Below are positions 9,467 through 19,989 of a stretch of DNA of 64,000 nt, one piece after another. Source of the DNA: an uncultured Lachnospiraceae bacterium. Its GTDB lineage: Bacteria; Bacillota; Clostridia; Lachnospirales; Lachnospiraceae. Position numbers and translations under genes: made by a program. Below the pieces are notes generated by a model. That model worked only from the letters and a program-made list of their open reading frames with translations, was not told the DNA's origin and did not search any database. The number at the start of each line of letters is the position of its first letter. The first letter of the stretch is position 1. The DNA lies in the NCBI GenBank assembly GCA_946616835.1, contig CAMOJK010000002.1, positions 18,564 through 82,563 of the forward strand. Direction: 5' to 3'.

Positions 9467-9529
9467 ATAACATGGGATTTTAAGTATTGTTTCAAGAATT
9501 TAGTTGCTTCTTCAAAGATTTATTGATAC

Positions 9530-10981
9530 ATGTCGGGTAGAACACTGATAAAAAATAAAAGCATCATATTGTTTTTTCTGAGCCTCTTTTTTTTGGTGTC
9601 TTTTTCTGCTCCTATAGTTTCCCTTGCTGCGCCGCGTCTCCAGGATACCGGTGAGGAGCTGGTGATCGTCATCGATCCGGGACACGGCGGAGAAAATGAG
9701 GGAACGGATACATCTGCCATACTGGAAAAATACCGGACGCTCATTACGGCACAGGCCATGTATGAAGAACTCCTTAAATACGAAGGAATAACAGTATATA
9801 TGACCAGGACTGAGGATGTGGATATGTCCTTAAGAGAAAGAGCAGAATTCGCCGCATCTGTGGGAGCAGATTATCTTTTCAGCCTTCACTATAATGCATC
9901 GGAAGAACATGCCATGTATGGTACGGAGATATGGATCCCTTCTACTGCACCCTATATCGATTACGGTTATCAGTTTGCTGAAGTCTGGCTGGGGGAGATG
10001 TCTGCAATGGGGCTGCATAACAGGGGGGTAAAGACCAAGATAAAAAATAACGGTGACGAATATTACGGAGTGATCCGTGAAGGAAAGAAGTTTGGTATCA
10101 CTACGGTAATACTTGAGCATTGCCACCTTGACGCAGAGCAGGATGCTGCATTCTTTGATACGGAAGAAAAGGAAAGGAATTTCGGAAGGGCTGATGCTAC
10201 TGCGGTGGCCAAATACTTTGGATTAAAAAGTACGGTCCTTGGTGTCGATTATTCAGGAACGGAATTGGTTCAGGCATCACTGCCTGACCTTGGTATACCG
10301 CCCATGTCATTCAGTACAGCACCTGAAACATGTGAGCTGGAACTTACGGAGCAAAACGAAGAAAGCGGAGAGGTAAAATTTATAATAAACGCTTCTGATA
10401 GCAATGAATTGCTGGAATACTATGAGTACAGTCTCGATGGCGGTGAAAGCTGGCAGGGCATAGCGACTTGGCCGGGGTATGCGCATAACGCAGCGAGGAA
10501 TCAGGAGAGCGCCGAATTTTATCTGACTTTGCCAAGGGAAAAAGATACGGAAGTGCGTGTAAGAGTATACAACGCCTATGACCAGAAAACGGAAAGCAAT
10601 ACGGTAAATGTGCATTTTGAATATCAGGATGAACTGGCGGCAGCAGCTCTTGAGTGGGAAAAGGCACACAATGGAGATACAGGAATCCCAAAGACAGACA
10701 GTACGGAAAACGGTGAAAATAATGCCGGAGACAGTACAGTTATTACCGGCTATCCTGCAGAGGGCACGGATATTTTTTACGACAGCTTCTATGGATTTGA
10801 TGTCAGTGAAAACGCAGGCGGTCAGGAAAATGCGGAAAATACTCAGCATGGTAAAATGCGAAACGACCGGCTTATTATTCTGATTGCCATAGGTGCCGGT
10901 ACTGTGGCAACATTAATAGTGATCTTTCTTTCATTAAAAAAGAAGGGAAAGGAAGATAAAAAAAGAAATCGCAGGAAATAA
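9530..10981 (+). CDS. N-acetylmuramoyl-L-alanine amidase, membrane anchored
   Basis: VIDPGHGGENEGT...SLHYNASE...VILEHCHL (Amidase_3 motifs); N-terminal signal, C-terminal TM. Confidence 0.9.
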   Translation: MSGRTLIKNKSIILFFLSLFFLVSFSAPIVSLAAPRLQDTGEELVIVIDPGHGGENEGTDTSAILEKYRTLITAQAMYEELLKYEGITVYMTRTEDVDMSLRERAEFAASVGADYLFSLHYNASEEHAMYGTEIWIPSTAPYIDYGYQFAEVWLGEMSAMGLHNRGVKTKIKNNGDEYYGVIREGKKFGITTVILEHCHLDAEQDAAFFDTEEKERNFGRADATAVAKYFGLKSTVLGVDYSGTELVQASLPDLGIPPMSFSTAPETCELELTEQNEESGEVKFIINASDSNELLEYYEYSLDGGESWQGIATWPGYAHNAARNQESAEFYLTLPREKDTEVRVRVYNAYDQKTESNTVNVHFEYQDELAAAALEWEKAHNGDTGIPKTDSTENGENNAGDSTVITGYPAEGTDIFYDSFYGFDVSENAGGQENAENTQHGKMRNDRLIILIAIGAGTVATLIVIFLSLKKKGKEDKKRNRRK

Positions 10982-10990
10982 ACTTGTCGT

Positions 10991-11944
10991 TTAATCCTGC
11001 TTTCTCAGATGGTTCCATCTTACAACAGCAACACCGATGATTATCGCATAGCCTATAAAACTTAAGGTTTCCGGTATTTCTGCAAAGAAGAAAAACCCCA
11101 GCATTGCTGCAAATATGACCTGTGTATAATCAAAGACGGAAATTTCTTTGGCCGGTGCAAATTTATAAGCACTTGTGATTCCGAACTGTCCAATGGCAGC
11201 ACTGCACCCTGCCAGTATGAGGCATATGAGCTGGCCAGGTTCCATGTGGTGGTAGTCAATGATTATGAATGGAAGTGCTATCAGCGAGGAGAAAACCGAA
11301 AAGCAGAATACGATTATATTGGTCCGTTCTCCTTTTTTCCCAAGCTTTCTTACGAAAGTATATGCCACGCCGGCACCGAAACCTCCGTAGAGTCCTAAGA
11401 GTGCAGGTACAGCTTCCAGTCCGCCTGACGGTCTGATTATGAAGAGTGCGCCGATAAATGCTATCAGTGTTGCAAGTATATCCAGCTTGGACGGAATTTC
11501 TTTTACTACTATTATGGAAGCAAGTATGGCAAAAAAGGGTGACAGCTTGTTGAGCATATTTGCATCAGAGATGGGAAGTCTGTCTATGGCATAGAAATTT
11601 GCAACCACACCGCTGGTGCCGAAGAGACATCTCATAAGTATGTCCACCCTATTTCCTTTGGGTACATAGAATTTTTCTTTGCTGCGAAGGATCGGTATCA
11701 GGACAATAACTGCCGCAATGGCATTTCTAAAAAAAACCTTCTGCATAGTGGGGAGATCACCGGAAAGACGTACAAAAAAAGTCATAAGGGAAAAGCCGAA
11801 AGCCGCTGCTATTATACAGAGGATTCCTTTTACATGACTGTTCATTTTTTTCTTTTGGCCGTTATCCATGATGTCACACTCCAACTTGTCTGAGATTTTC
11901 AGGGCAGACTCCGATATGCCTTTTTCAAGCATATAGTCGCACAA
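10991..11944 (-). CDS. EamA/DMT family transporter
   Basis: Ten-TM-like protein with tandem EamA-type repeats. Confidence 0.88.
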   Translation of the reverse strand: MCDYMLEKGISESALKISDKLECDIMDNGQKKKMNSHVKGILCIIAAAFGFSLMTFFVRLSGDLPTMQKVFFRNAIAAVIVLIPILRSKEKFYVPKGNRVDILMRCLFGTSGVVANFYAIDRLPISDANMLNKLSPFFAILASIIVVKEIPSKLDILATLIAFIGALFIIRPSGGLEAVPALLGLYGGFGAGVAYTFVRKLGKKGERTNIIVFCFSVFSSLIALPFIIIDYHHMEPGQLICLILAGCSAAIGQFGITSAYKFAPAKEISVFDYTQVIFAAMLGFFFFAEIPETLSFIGYAIIIGVAVVRWNHLRKQD

Positions 11945-11970
11945 CGCTGAATATTATAGCAAAAAAGTTC

Positions 11971-12714
11971 TTAACAGATGGGTTCCTTGGATGGAAGCCC
12001 CGCTTTCCTTGGATATTTCTTAGGTGTAGGCTGCACCTTTTTGACTGCAGCAAGGCAGCGGAAGTAATCTGTGTCCGGCAGGGTGTATTCGTAAACTGTA
12101 TCAAGGCTTCCGCCGAAAACCTTAATCGCTTTTTCGGAAGCCTGTCTTTCTTCACCCTTTGCAAATTCTCCGGATTTGTAGGCTATGAAGTATCCGCCTT
12201 TTTTTACATAGGGAATACAGTATTCCGAAAGTGTGGACATATTTGCAACTGCCCTGGATACAGCCAGGTCAAAAGTCTCTCTGAGCTTTCCGGGAGCTGC
12301 CTGGTCCTCTGCGCGGCTGTGGATGGCTTTTATCTTTTCCAGCTTAAGGTCTGTGATAACTTCATCAAGAAAGATGACTCTTTTATTAAGAGAGTCAAGC
12401 AGGGTGACATTTACATTCGGGAAAGCTATTTTTAAGGGAATACCCGGGAAACCTGCTCCGGTTCCGATGTCTATTATCTTTATTCCTTCGCCGGAAAGCA
12501 TGCGCTTCACACAGGGATTATCCTTCAAAAGTACTATACCAAGGCTGTCTGCGAAATGCTTTACAGCAACATCTTCTTTTTCTGTAATCGCGGTCAGGTT
12601 GACCTGCTCGTTTTTCTTTATGAGCATCTCGTAATAAAGGGCAAACTGCTCAGCCTGTCTGTCACTGAGCTCTACGCCGAGCTTCATGCTTTCTTTTTTT
12701 ATAAGTTCGTTCAT
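11971..12714 (-). CDS. rsmG: 16S rRNA (guanine527-N7)-methyltransferase
   Basis: MNELIKKESMKLGVELSDRQAEQF...NLTAITEKEDVAVKHFADSLG...IDIGTGAGFPGIPLKI. Confidence 0.95.
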   Translation of the reverse strand: MNELIKKESMKLGVELSDRQAEQFALYYEMLIKKNEQVNLTAITEKEDVAVKHFADSLGIVLLKDNPCVKRMLSGEGIKIIDIGTGAGFPGIPLKIAFPNVNVTLLDSLNKRVIFLDEVITDLKLEKIKAIHSRAEDQAAPGKLRETFDLAVSRAVANMSTLSEYCIPYVKKGGYFIAYKSGEFAKGEERQASEKAIKVFGGSLDTVYEYTLPDTDYFRCLAAVKKVQPTPKKYPRKAGLPSKEPIC

Positions 12715-12933
12715 GTATTTTCTCCTGTCAGGTGTCCGTTGCAGACATAGGAAATATTTGTATATTATATTCTCATACAGGATTTTATTCAAATTTTCAA
12801 AATTTTTGAAAACAAGTTCTTTTTGTTTTCCTGTCTGAAAGTGGTTAAGTGGGCAGTGCCGTTTGCGATTCAAATAGCCTGAGGAACTTTGATTTACATA
12901 ACTTTGACGGTTTATGCTATAATATGAAGCATT

Positions 12934-14742
12934 ATGGACAGTTCTGCTAAAAAAACAGACGAAATAATGAAAAAAGCCGCTCCGGTCATGATCACGATGT
13001 ACGGCATTTGCTGCCTGCTCTGGCTTGTTATGACCTTTATGATGGTGAACAGGCAGGTTTCTTCACAAAACGGCATGACTGATGCTCTGGTTTTCTCCGA
13101 GGACTGGGAGTGTGATGGCCGTCTTTATTCCATGGAGAATATCTCCGAGGCACCAAAGGATTCGGAAGGCCGTATAGTTGCAACAAAAAAACTTCCGGAG
13201 GATCTTACCAATAACGATCTGCTGAATTTCAACGGAAAGAATATCCACTTCAATGTTTATATAGAAGAAAAATTAATTTACAGTTTTCTTGACGCTGCAC
13301 AGTTGGGACAGAAGGGGCAGGAGTCCCTTTTCCATCATATTTATCTGGGGGCGGAGAATGCCGGAAAGACCATAAAGATTGTGGTTTATCCTGCATATGA
13401 TGACAATTCCTGTCTGCTTGATTATATGCGTATCTGTTCTCATGCAGTCTATATCGAGGATTATTTTTCAAATTTCGGTTTAGGTTTTTTTATAAGCATA
13501 CTGATAGTGATACTCGGGTTCCTGATGGTGCTGGAGTACTTTGTTCATATAAGAAGCTCCAAGAGATACAATTTCCTTGCACTGGGATTGTTTACTTCAC
13601 TGGTTGGAATATGGTCAGCCATAGAGACACAGATCCCGGTCCTGTTAATGGGATCATATTCTGCCATTATCCTGATGTTTGATTATGCAGTGCTTTTTCT
13701 GGCGTGGTATCCGCTTACAAGATTCATCACATCCATGTTTACTTTTACAAACCGTGTGGCAGAGATCATTGTATGTCTTTGTCAGACTTTATTTGCCGGA
13801 GTGATCATTTACAGTGTCTATATCAGGCATTCGGTTGATTTCCATGATGTGCTGAAATATATGTATATTGACGCCGTGGTATTTTTCCTGTGTGTTGCAG
13901 GCAGTGCATTGAAAAACTTTATTGACTCAAAGAAAAATAAGACTCAGCTTAAAATGGGAAAACTACCGGTGATCGCAGGTTCGATCCTGACGGTTTCCAT
14001 ACTTGCTGATCTGATAATCTTTATGGTAGCTAACCGCAGTGGAGTGGATGCGGCACAGTATTCGCGTATGGGTGTGGCCGTTTTTATGATAATGATCTAT
14101 ATCGGTTCGCTCATTCGTAATGTGGATAATGAAAAACTTGCTGATGAGACGATATCAGCCAGACGGCTTGCCTATGTTGATCCTCTTACGCATTTAGGCA
14201 ACAGAACTGCTTTTGAATCCGAGTGTGAACAGCTCGAGAAAAAAATGGCTGCAGGAAATTATGATTTTATCATCGTCTCCATGGATCTTAATAACCTCAA
14301 GCAGGTAAATGATAATGGCGGACATGATGAAGGTGACAGGTTCCTGCAGAGGGCGGCGCGCATGATATGGGACTCTTTCGGGCATGTGGGTGAATGCTTC
14401 CGTGTCGGCGGAGACGAGTTTGTGGTAGTGATAAGACCTGACAGTATGGAAAAGAGCGGAGCGGGACACGAGGGTATTTTCAGCAGGAAAAAGAATGCTG
14501 CGGTTGAGAGCGCGGTCTTAAGCATTGACAGTGCCGAACTGGAAAAAAGATACAGGAAAAGCTTAAGCAGGCTGGAGACAGCAGAGAATAATTATAATGC
14601 AAACAGTCCCAAATACCCTTTGCAGGTAGCCTGCGGCTATGCAAGGCTTAAGAATATAGATCCTCAGACAATAGAGGAAATGATAAAAGTATCTGATGCA
14701 CTGATGTATGCAGATAAGAGAAAGAAGAAGAGTGAAGCATAA
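12934..14742 (+). CDS. Membrane diguanylate cyclase (GGDEF)
   Basis: RVGGDEFVVVI with YVDPLTHLGNRTAFE; extracytoplasmic N-terminal domain and multiple TM. Confidence 0.9.
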   Translation: MDSSAKKTDEIMKKAAPVMITMYGICCLLWLVMTFMMVNRQVSSQNGMTDALVFSEDWECDGRLYSMENISEAPKDSEGRIVATKKLPEDLTNNDLLNFNGKNIHFNVYIEEKLIYSFLDAAQLGQKGQESLFHHIYLGAENAGKTIKIVVYPAYDDNSCLLDYMRICSHAVYIEDYFSNFGLGFFISILIVILGFLMVLEYFVHIRSSKRYNFLALGLFTSLVGIWSAIETQIPVLLMGSYSAIILMFDYAVLFLAWYPLTRFITSMFTFTNRVAEIIVCLCQTLFAGVIIYSVYIRHSVDFHDVLKYMYIDAVVFFLCVAGSALKNFIDSKKNKTQLKMGKLPVIAGSILTVSILADLIIFMVANRSGVDAAQYSRMGVAVFMIMIYIGSLIRNVDNEKLADETISARRLAYVDPLTHLGNRTAFESECEQLEKKMAAGNYDFIIVSMDLNNLKQVNDNGGHDEGDRFLQRAARMIWDSFGHVGECFRVGGDEFVVVIRPDSMEKSGAGHEGIFSRKKNAAVESAVLSIDSAELEKRYRKSLSRLETAENNYNANSPKYPLQVACGYARLKNIDPQTIEEMIKVSDALMYADKRKKKSEA

Positions 14743-14751
14743 ATAAAGTGC

Positions 14752-16212
14752 TTGATACATTGTTATAATAAAAATAGAACAGCAGGAGATTCTGATATTA
14801 ATTACGATAGGAAGACAGCAGAACAGCATAAAAGATTTGTTGAACGGACGAATGCCGGTTACCGGAAAAAGTCGGCTCGCGAATCCTCTGTCATGGAAAA
14901 ACGCCGGGACTATATTAAGAGGCGGGATGAGCGCATAGCTGATGCCCGAAACAGCAGGACTAAGTTTCGCGAAGAGCTCCGTGCAAAACAGGACAAGCGT
15001 ATAGCAAAGCGCCGCGAACAGATAAGATCCGGATATATTAAAGGAGATGCGGAAAAAGCAAAGCGTTTCCTTGAGCGCACTGCAAAATTTGATAAGTTCC
15101 TTGCCCGCAGGAGATCCCGTATAGATGGCAGGATTGAACAGCACAGGCAGCGTATAGACCGGAACCTGGAAGCACACGAAGGATATGTGCAGAATCTTTA
15201 TCAGGAGACAAAGCTCCGGGATAAAAACCGTCTCAAGCGCATAGAGGCAGATAAATCCAACGCTAATCTTAAAAAGTTCATCCGGAGAAGTGCCGTCGGT
15301 GCGGCGGTACTTGTTTTTATTATTGCCATGATCGAAATATGTATCCCGGGTTCATTCCTTAAGTCCCGTGGTATCATAGACGATACTCCGGTAGATGAGG
15401 CGATAATGATGGCGGTTGAAAAAAATGATGCCCCGGTGGAAAAACAGTATAATACATTGAACGGTATAACCGAAGAGCAGCTTTTATGGGATCTTCTTAT
15501 GGAACATTTCGACGGCAACGAGACTGCAACACTTGGGGTAATGTGCAACCTGAAATCCGAGTCCCGTTTTGAGGCCGGCAATCTTGAAGATTACAACAAT
15601 CAGATCTGGGAAATAGAAGACACAGAATATACGGAAAAGATCAACCGCCATACTATCGGTAAGCAGGATTTTCTGGAAGCACGTCTTCTGAATACTACAA
15701 ATGGTTTTTATAACAAATACGGTGAATGGGTAAACATTGATGGCGGTTATGGCTACGGTCAGTATACTTCATACGCCAAAAAGGAAGGGCTTTATCATTA
15801 TGCCGAGATCTGGTTCGGACCCGGAGGACCGGGTGAAGAATACAAGTTCAATATAGCCGATCCGGAAATGCAGGCACATTATGTCGTATCCATATTGGAA
15901 TCGGATGAGTTTAAGAGTCTGGATAAGCAGATCCGTAACAGTAAGAAGGTCGTGGATGCGTGTTATCTCTGGCTTAAGATGTATGAGATTCCCCAGGATC
16001 CGTATTGTGATAATTATTTCACTCTTTCGTTTGAAAGAGCCTCGAGTGCGGAAGCCATAAGGGAGGCCTGCATGGATCGTGGGAATGTAAGTGACAGTGA
16101 GGCAGAGCCCGGAAACGGGACTGAAACAGAGCTTGAAACGGTTAATGGTACAAATCTGGATTTAAGTGGTACAGCTATAAATGAAGCGGGCGAAGACGGA
16201 CCGGAGAAGTAA
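14752..16212 (+). CDS. Membrane protein: Arg/Lys-rich N-terminal region, one TM, C-terminal phage-tail-lysozyme-like domain (start uncertain)
   Basis: LLWDLLMEHFDGNETATLGVMCNLKSESRFEAGNLED...YGYGQYTSYAKKEGLY. Confidence 0.75.
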   Translation: MIHCYNKNRTAGDSDINYDRKTAEQHKRFVERTNAGYRKKSARESSVMEKRRDYIKRRDERIADARNSRTKFREELRAKQDKRIAKRREQIRSGYIKGDAEKAKRFLERTAKFDKFLARRRSRIDGRIEQHRQRIDRNLEAHEGYVQNLYQETKLRDKNRLKRIEADKSNANLKKFIRRSAVGAAVLVFIIAMIEICIPGSFLKSRGIIDDTPVDEAIMMAVEKNDAPVEKQYNTLNGITEEQLLWDLLMEHFDGNETATLGVMCNLKSESRFEAGNLEDYNNQIWEIEDTEYTEKINRHTIGKQDFLEARLLNTTNGFYNKYGEWVNIDGGYGYGQYTSYAKKEGLYHYAEIWFGPGGPGEEYKFNIADPEMQAHYVVSILESDEFKSLDKQIRNSKKVVDACYLWLKMYEIPQDPYCDNYFTLSFERASSAEAIREACMDRGNVSDSEAEPGNGTETELETVNGTNLDLSGTAINEAGEDGPEK

Positions 16213-16236
16213 AATGTAATCTGACCGATACTATAT

Positions 16237-17844
16237 ATGAAGAAATCAGACAATAGAAATATAAATATTAATATAAATAAAAATAGAAGTTTAAGCAATA
16301 AAGGCGCCAACAGTATTCAGATATTGCTTACTGTGATTGTGCTTGCTTTTTTCGCGATCCTGCCTGCGGCCTGTGGGAAATACGAAAAAGAAAAAGTACT
16401 TCCCGAAACGGTAGAGGGTTTTAACAGCAGCGATTTTACACTTGCAGTAGTGGATGGATATATATTCAGTGACCTGGCAGAAAAGTATTATCCGGAAGCA
16501 AAGATAATGCACTTTGACAGCCGTGAAAACGCATATAAGTCAGTCATGATCGGAAATGCAGACGGAGTTATTGATGACGAGCCTATCATCAGGGCAGTCA
16601 TGCGCGGAAATGACGATTACCGTCTGATAGACGGATATGTGGAGCCTGCCGATTATGCTTTTGTATTTACAAAAAATGAGACAGGAGAAAAACTGTGCAG
16701 GGAGTTCAGTGCATATGTGGAGAGCCTGAGGACAAGCGGGGAACTAAAGCGGCTTGATGACAAGTGGTTCGGTGACCGTACCGATAATAAGACCAGTGAT
16801 TCAATGGCAGACTTAAACGGAACTAACGGAACCATAAGACTTGTCTATGATATCAGTAATATCCCGTTTTCTTATATGTCAGCCGGAAAGCCGGTGGGCT
16901 ATGACATAGATCTGGCTATAGGGTTCTGTCGTGAATACGGATATACGCTGGAAGCAGGTCCGTCTGATTTTACGGCTATGCTTAACGGAGTGGCTGACGG
17001 AACATTTGATATGGGCTGTGGTGCGATCACTGTAACAGGGGAGAGGGCAGAGAAGCTGTACTTCAGCGAGGCGGATTACAGCGGCGGTGCATCAATATGT
17101 GTAAGAAGCCGGAATGGAGAACAGGAAAATGAGGTTTCTTATCCCGGACGTTCTTTTTACAGAACTTTCATTGAAAACGATAATTACAGATTATTTCTGA
17201 GAGGAATCGGCACCACTATTCTGCTCACAGTCCTTACTGTTCTTGCCGGAACCATTATGGGATGTATCATGTACATACTTACCCAGCGTGCGGATCCAAT
17301 CGTGAGACAGCTTACCAAACTGACAATACTGATCATCAGAGGTGTACCTGCGATAATGACCATCATGTTCCTTTATTATGTTTATTATCAGGACATGTAT
17401 TTGGGTGAGATTGTTGCTGCGGTCCTGGGATTTACCATAGTATTCAGCGAGAAGGTATACCGTACAATAAAGGAATGTGCTGAAGATGAAATAAACGGTG
17501 ATCTGGCGAAAAACTATCGTGTAGAATACATAGATACGGCTGAGTTTTTTGCCGCACTTTATATACGATCGGGAAAAACTATGTGGAAGAGCTACAGGGA
17601 AAATGTGATAAGCCTTATAAAATTCACACCACTGGCCGGATATATTGCCGTAAATGACATGACCAGGACTGTAGAATATTTCAGACAGAATACTTTTGAG
17701 TTTATTATGCCGCTGACAGTTATAGCGGTTGCCTACATGTTTATTATTGCTTTGGTGTCGTGGATCATGCGTGACGAAAACCGCCCGAAGGTGAAAAAGC
17801 AGGTGGATGAGAGGGCGTGGGCGGTAATGGATGAAGTACTCTGA
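16237..17844 (+). CDS. Amino-acid ABC-type substrate-binding/permease fusion protein
   Basis: SBP_bac_3-like segments (IPFSYMSAGKPVGYDIDLAIGFCREYGY) followed by HisM-like permease TM region. Confidence 0.85.
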   Translation: MKKSDNRNINININKNRSLSNKGANSIQILLTVIVLAFFAILPAACGKYEKEKVLPETVEGFNSSDFTLAVVDGYIFSDLAEKYYPEAKIMHFDSRENAYKSVMIGNADGVIDDEPIIRAVMRGNDDYRLIDGYVEPADYAFVFTKNETGEKLCREFSAYVESLRTSGELKRLDDKWFGDRTDNKTSDSMADLNGTNGTIRLVYDISNIPFSYMSAGKPVGYDIDLAIGFCREYGYTLEAGPSDFTAMLNGVADGTFDMGCGAITVTGERAEKLYFSEADYSGGASICVRSRNGEQENEVSYPGRSFYRTFIENDNYRLFLRGIGTTILLTVLTVLAGTIMGCIMYILTQRADPIVRQLTKLTILIIRGVPAIMTIMFLYYVYYQDMYLGEIVAAVLGFTIVFSEKVYRTIKECAEDEINGDLAKNYRVEYIDTAEFFAALYIRSGKTMWKSYRENVISLIKFTPLAGYIAVNDMTRTVEYFRQNTFEFIMPLTVIAVAYMFIIALVSWIMRDENRPKVKKQVDERAWAVMDEVL

Positions 17845-18016
17845 TCACCTTTCCCGTACAGGTACTTTTTGTCTTATTTCAAAACTGAAAAGAGGGATAA
17901 AGCCCGTAAGGCATGTAACATTAGGGTGGATATATTTAATATCAGTATGAACAATTATGCTATAATAAGACCATATCTGTTGTTGTTTCTACGCATTTAA
18001 TAAGGAGCATAGTTTT

Positions 18017-19984
18017 ATGAGGCGTATCGGAGAGAAGATCACCATGCTCGTTATCTTGGCAGAAGTCGTTGCCATGGTCGTTATGTTTATGTTCCTTAAT
18101 ATCTGGCTTTCCAATATCCTTGAGGATAGGGTGATTTCCGATATGGGTATCATTGCGCATCACCGTGCGGACCTTGCAGAAAATTATATAGAGGGCCGCT
18201 GTGATTTCCTGAATGGATATGCCAGGTCTCAGGAGGCTGTAAATGTGCTGACTCATCCGGAAGATCCGGAGCTCATCAAGGCTGCAAGAGACTATACCCT
18301 GAAATACGCCGAAGGTTACGATAATATAGAAGGTCTTTATATTGCGGACTGGAATACCTATGTGCTGGCACATATCAATCCGGATTCCGTGGATAAAACT
18401 TTCAGGGATAGCTCTGCCGCTAAGGCTCTGGAGAATGAGATCCGTGAGCATCAGGGTTCATTCTGCACCGGTATAGTGCTGGCTCCGGTTACTCAGAAGA
18501 TGGTTCTGCCGGTATATGCCCCAGTAAAAAATGATGACAATGAGATGATTGGCTTTGCCGGAGCAGCATTCTATCCGGAAGAAATAGGGGTTCAGCTTGA
18601 CATTGATGAAGAGACCAAGTATGGCTATACCATAATCAACTGTGCTAACCGGATGTACATATATGATGCAGCAAGACCGGAGCTTATGGGAACCGAATGT
18701 GATGATGAGGAACTGTGGGATGAGGTTAAGAGGATAAAGGCAGATCCAAAGATACAGCAGGGCGACCACACTCAGGATGGTCAGGTCATGTCCATTTATT
18801 ATATGCCGGATTATGATTGGATATTCATTGTGTCAGAGCCTGAATCGGAAGTGTACCTGCTCGTTGGAAGAGTACGCAATATGGTAATGGTCATATTCAT
18901 TCTGGTAACAGTTTTGCTCATATTTATTCTCCGGTATGTGATTACCGGCATGATGGCACCTATAGAAAAGATAAATAATCAGATCGTTCGTCTGGAGGCT
19001 TCGGATTTCAGTCGCGGACATGGAATAGAGGGTTTCACGGGTCGCAATGATGAATTTGGCACCATATCTAGGGCTGTCATGAAGCTTCATGACACACTTG
19101 AAAACCAGGATGAGCTCTTTAAGGAGATGCTGGATGTACAGACTGCAGGAATGGTGGTAGCTAAAGATGTCAACAGTGAGCTTCTGCTCATCAACCAGAA
19201 GGCAAAGGAGTTGTACGGCATCCCAAAAGATTACTCGGGCAACATCACCATCGAGAGTATAAGAAAGCTTTTTAAAAAGGAAGAGCTTGATCATATAGAT
19301 GAGCAGCTTGGTAAGATTTCACCGGATGCGGAAGAGGTGGTCTTTGAATCCACTGTTGAACATGATGATGGTACAAAACACTATCTCCTTACCAGAGTCA
19401 AGAGTGTGATATTGTCAAATGGTGAGCAGGTTTCCATTTACTCCCTAATGGATATTACAGAGCAGAAGCGGCTGGAGGAGGACCTTAAGATCCAGTCGGA
19501 GACGGATTTCCTTACCGGAATTTGCAACAGAAGGAGCGGTGAACTCCGTATTGAAAAACTGATAAAAGAAGGAAAAACAGGAATGTTCTGCCTGCTTGAT
19601 GCAAATAAATTCAAAATCATCAATGATACATACGGTCATGATGCCGGTGATGAGGTGCTTATAGGTATTGCGAATGCAATGAGGGATACTTTCAGGTCAT
19701 CAGATGTACTGATAAGACTGGGGGGTGATGAGTTTGTTATCTTTGCTCCCGGCATGCCGGATGAAACTGTCGGTACAAATGTAATAAATCGCTTCATCAA
19801 AAGTGTGGAAAGCATTTCTCCGGAATCTATAAAGGATCATAGAGTAACTATAAGTCTGGGTGCCGTGTTAGTCACTGATAAACTGAATTTCTCAGAGATG
19901 TACAGCTGCGCGGATGCTGTTATGTATGAATGTAAAAAGAGGGATGGAAGTGCTTTTGCATTTTACCACAAGCCGGATGTGTAA
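18017..19984 (+). CDS. Sensor diguanylate cyclase (extracellular Cache-like, HAMP-like, PAS-like, GGDEF)
   Basis: IRLGGDEFVIFAPG; two TM flanking a sensor domain; PAS-like linker LDVQTAGMVVAKDVNSELLLINQKAKELYG. Confidence 0.9.
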   Translation: MRRIGEKITMLVILAEVVAMVVMFMFLNIWLSNILEDRVISDMGIIAHHRADLAENYIEGRCDFLNGYARSQEAVNVLTHPEDPELIKAARDYTLKYAEGYDNIEGLYIADWNTYVLAHINPDSVDKTFRDSSAAKALENEIREHQGSFCTGIVLAPVTQKMVLPVYAPVKNDDNEMIGFAGAAFYPEEIGVQLDIDEETKYGYTIINCANRMYIYDAARPELMGTECDDEELWDEVKRIKADPKIQQGDHTQDGQVMSIYYMPDYDWIFIVSEPESEVYLLVGRVRNMVMVIFILVTVLLIFILRYVITGMMAPIEKINNQIVRLEASDFSRGHGIEGFTGRNDEFGTISRAVMKLHDTLENQDELFKEMLDVQTAGMVVAKDVNSELLLINQKAKELYGIPKDYSGNITIESIRKLFKKEELDHIDEQLGKISPDAEEVVFESTVEHDDGTKHYLLTRVKSVILSNGEQVSIYSLMDITEQKRLEEDLKIQSETDFLTGICNRRSGELRIEKLIKEGKTGMFCLLDANKFKIINDTYGHDAGDEVLIGIANAMRDTFRSSDVLIRLGGDEFVIFAPGMPDETVGTNVINRFIKSVESISPESIKDHRVTISLGAVLVTDKLNFSEMYSCADAVMYECKKRDGSAFAFYHKPDV

Positions 19985-19989
19985 AAGAA

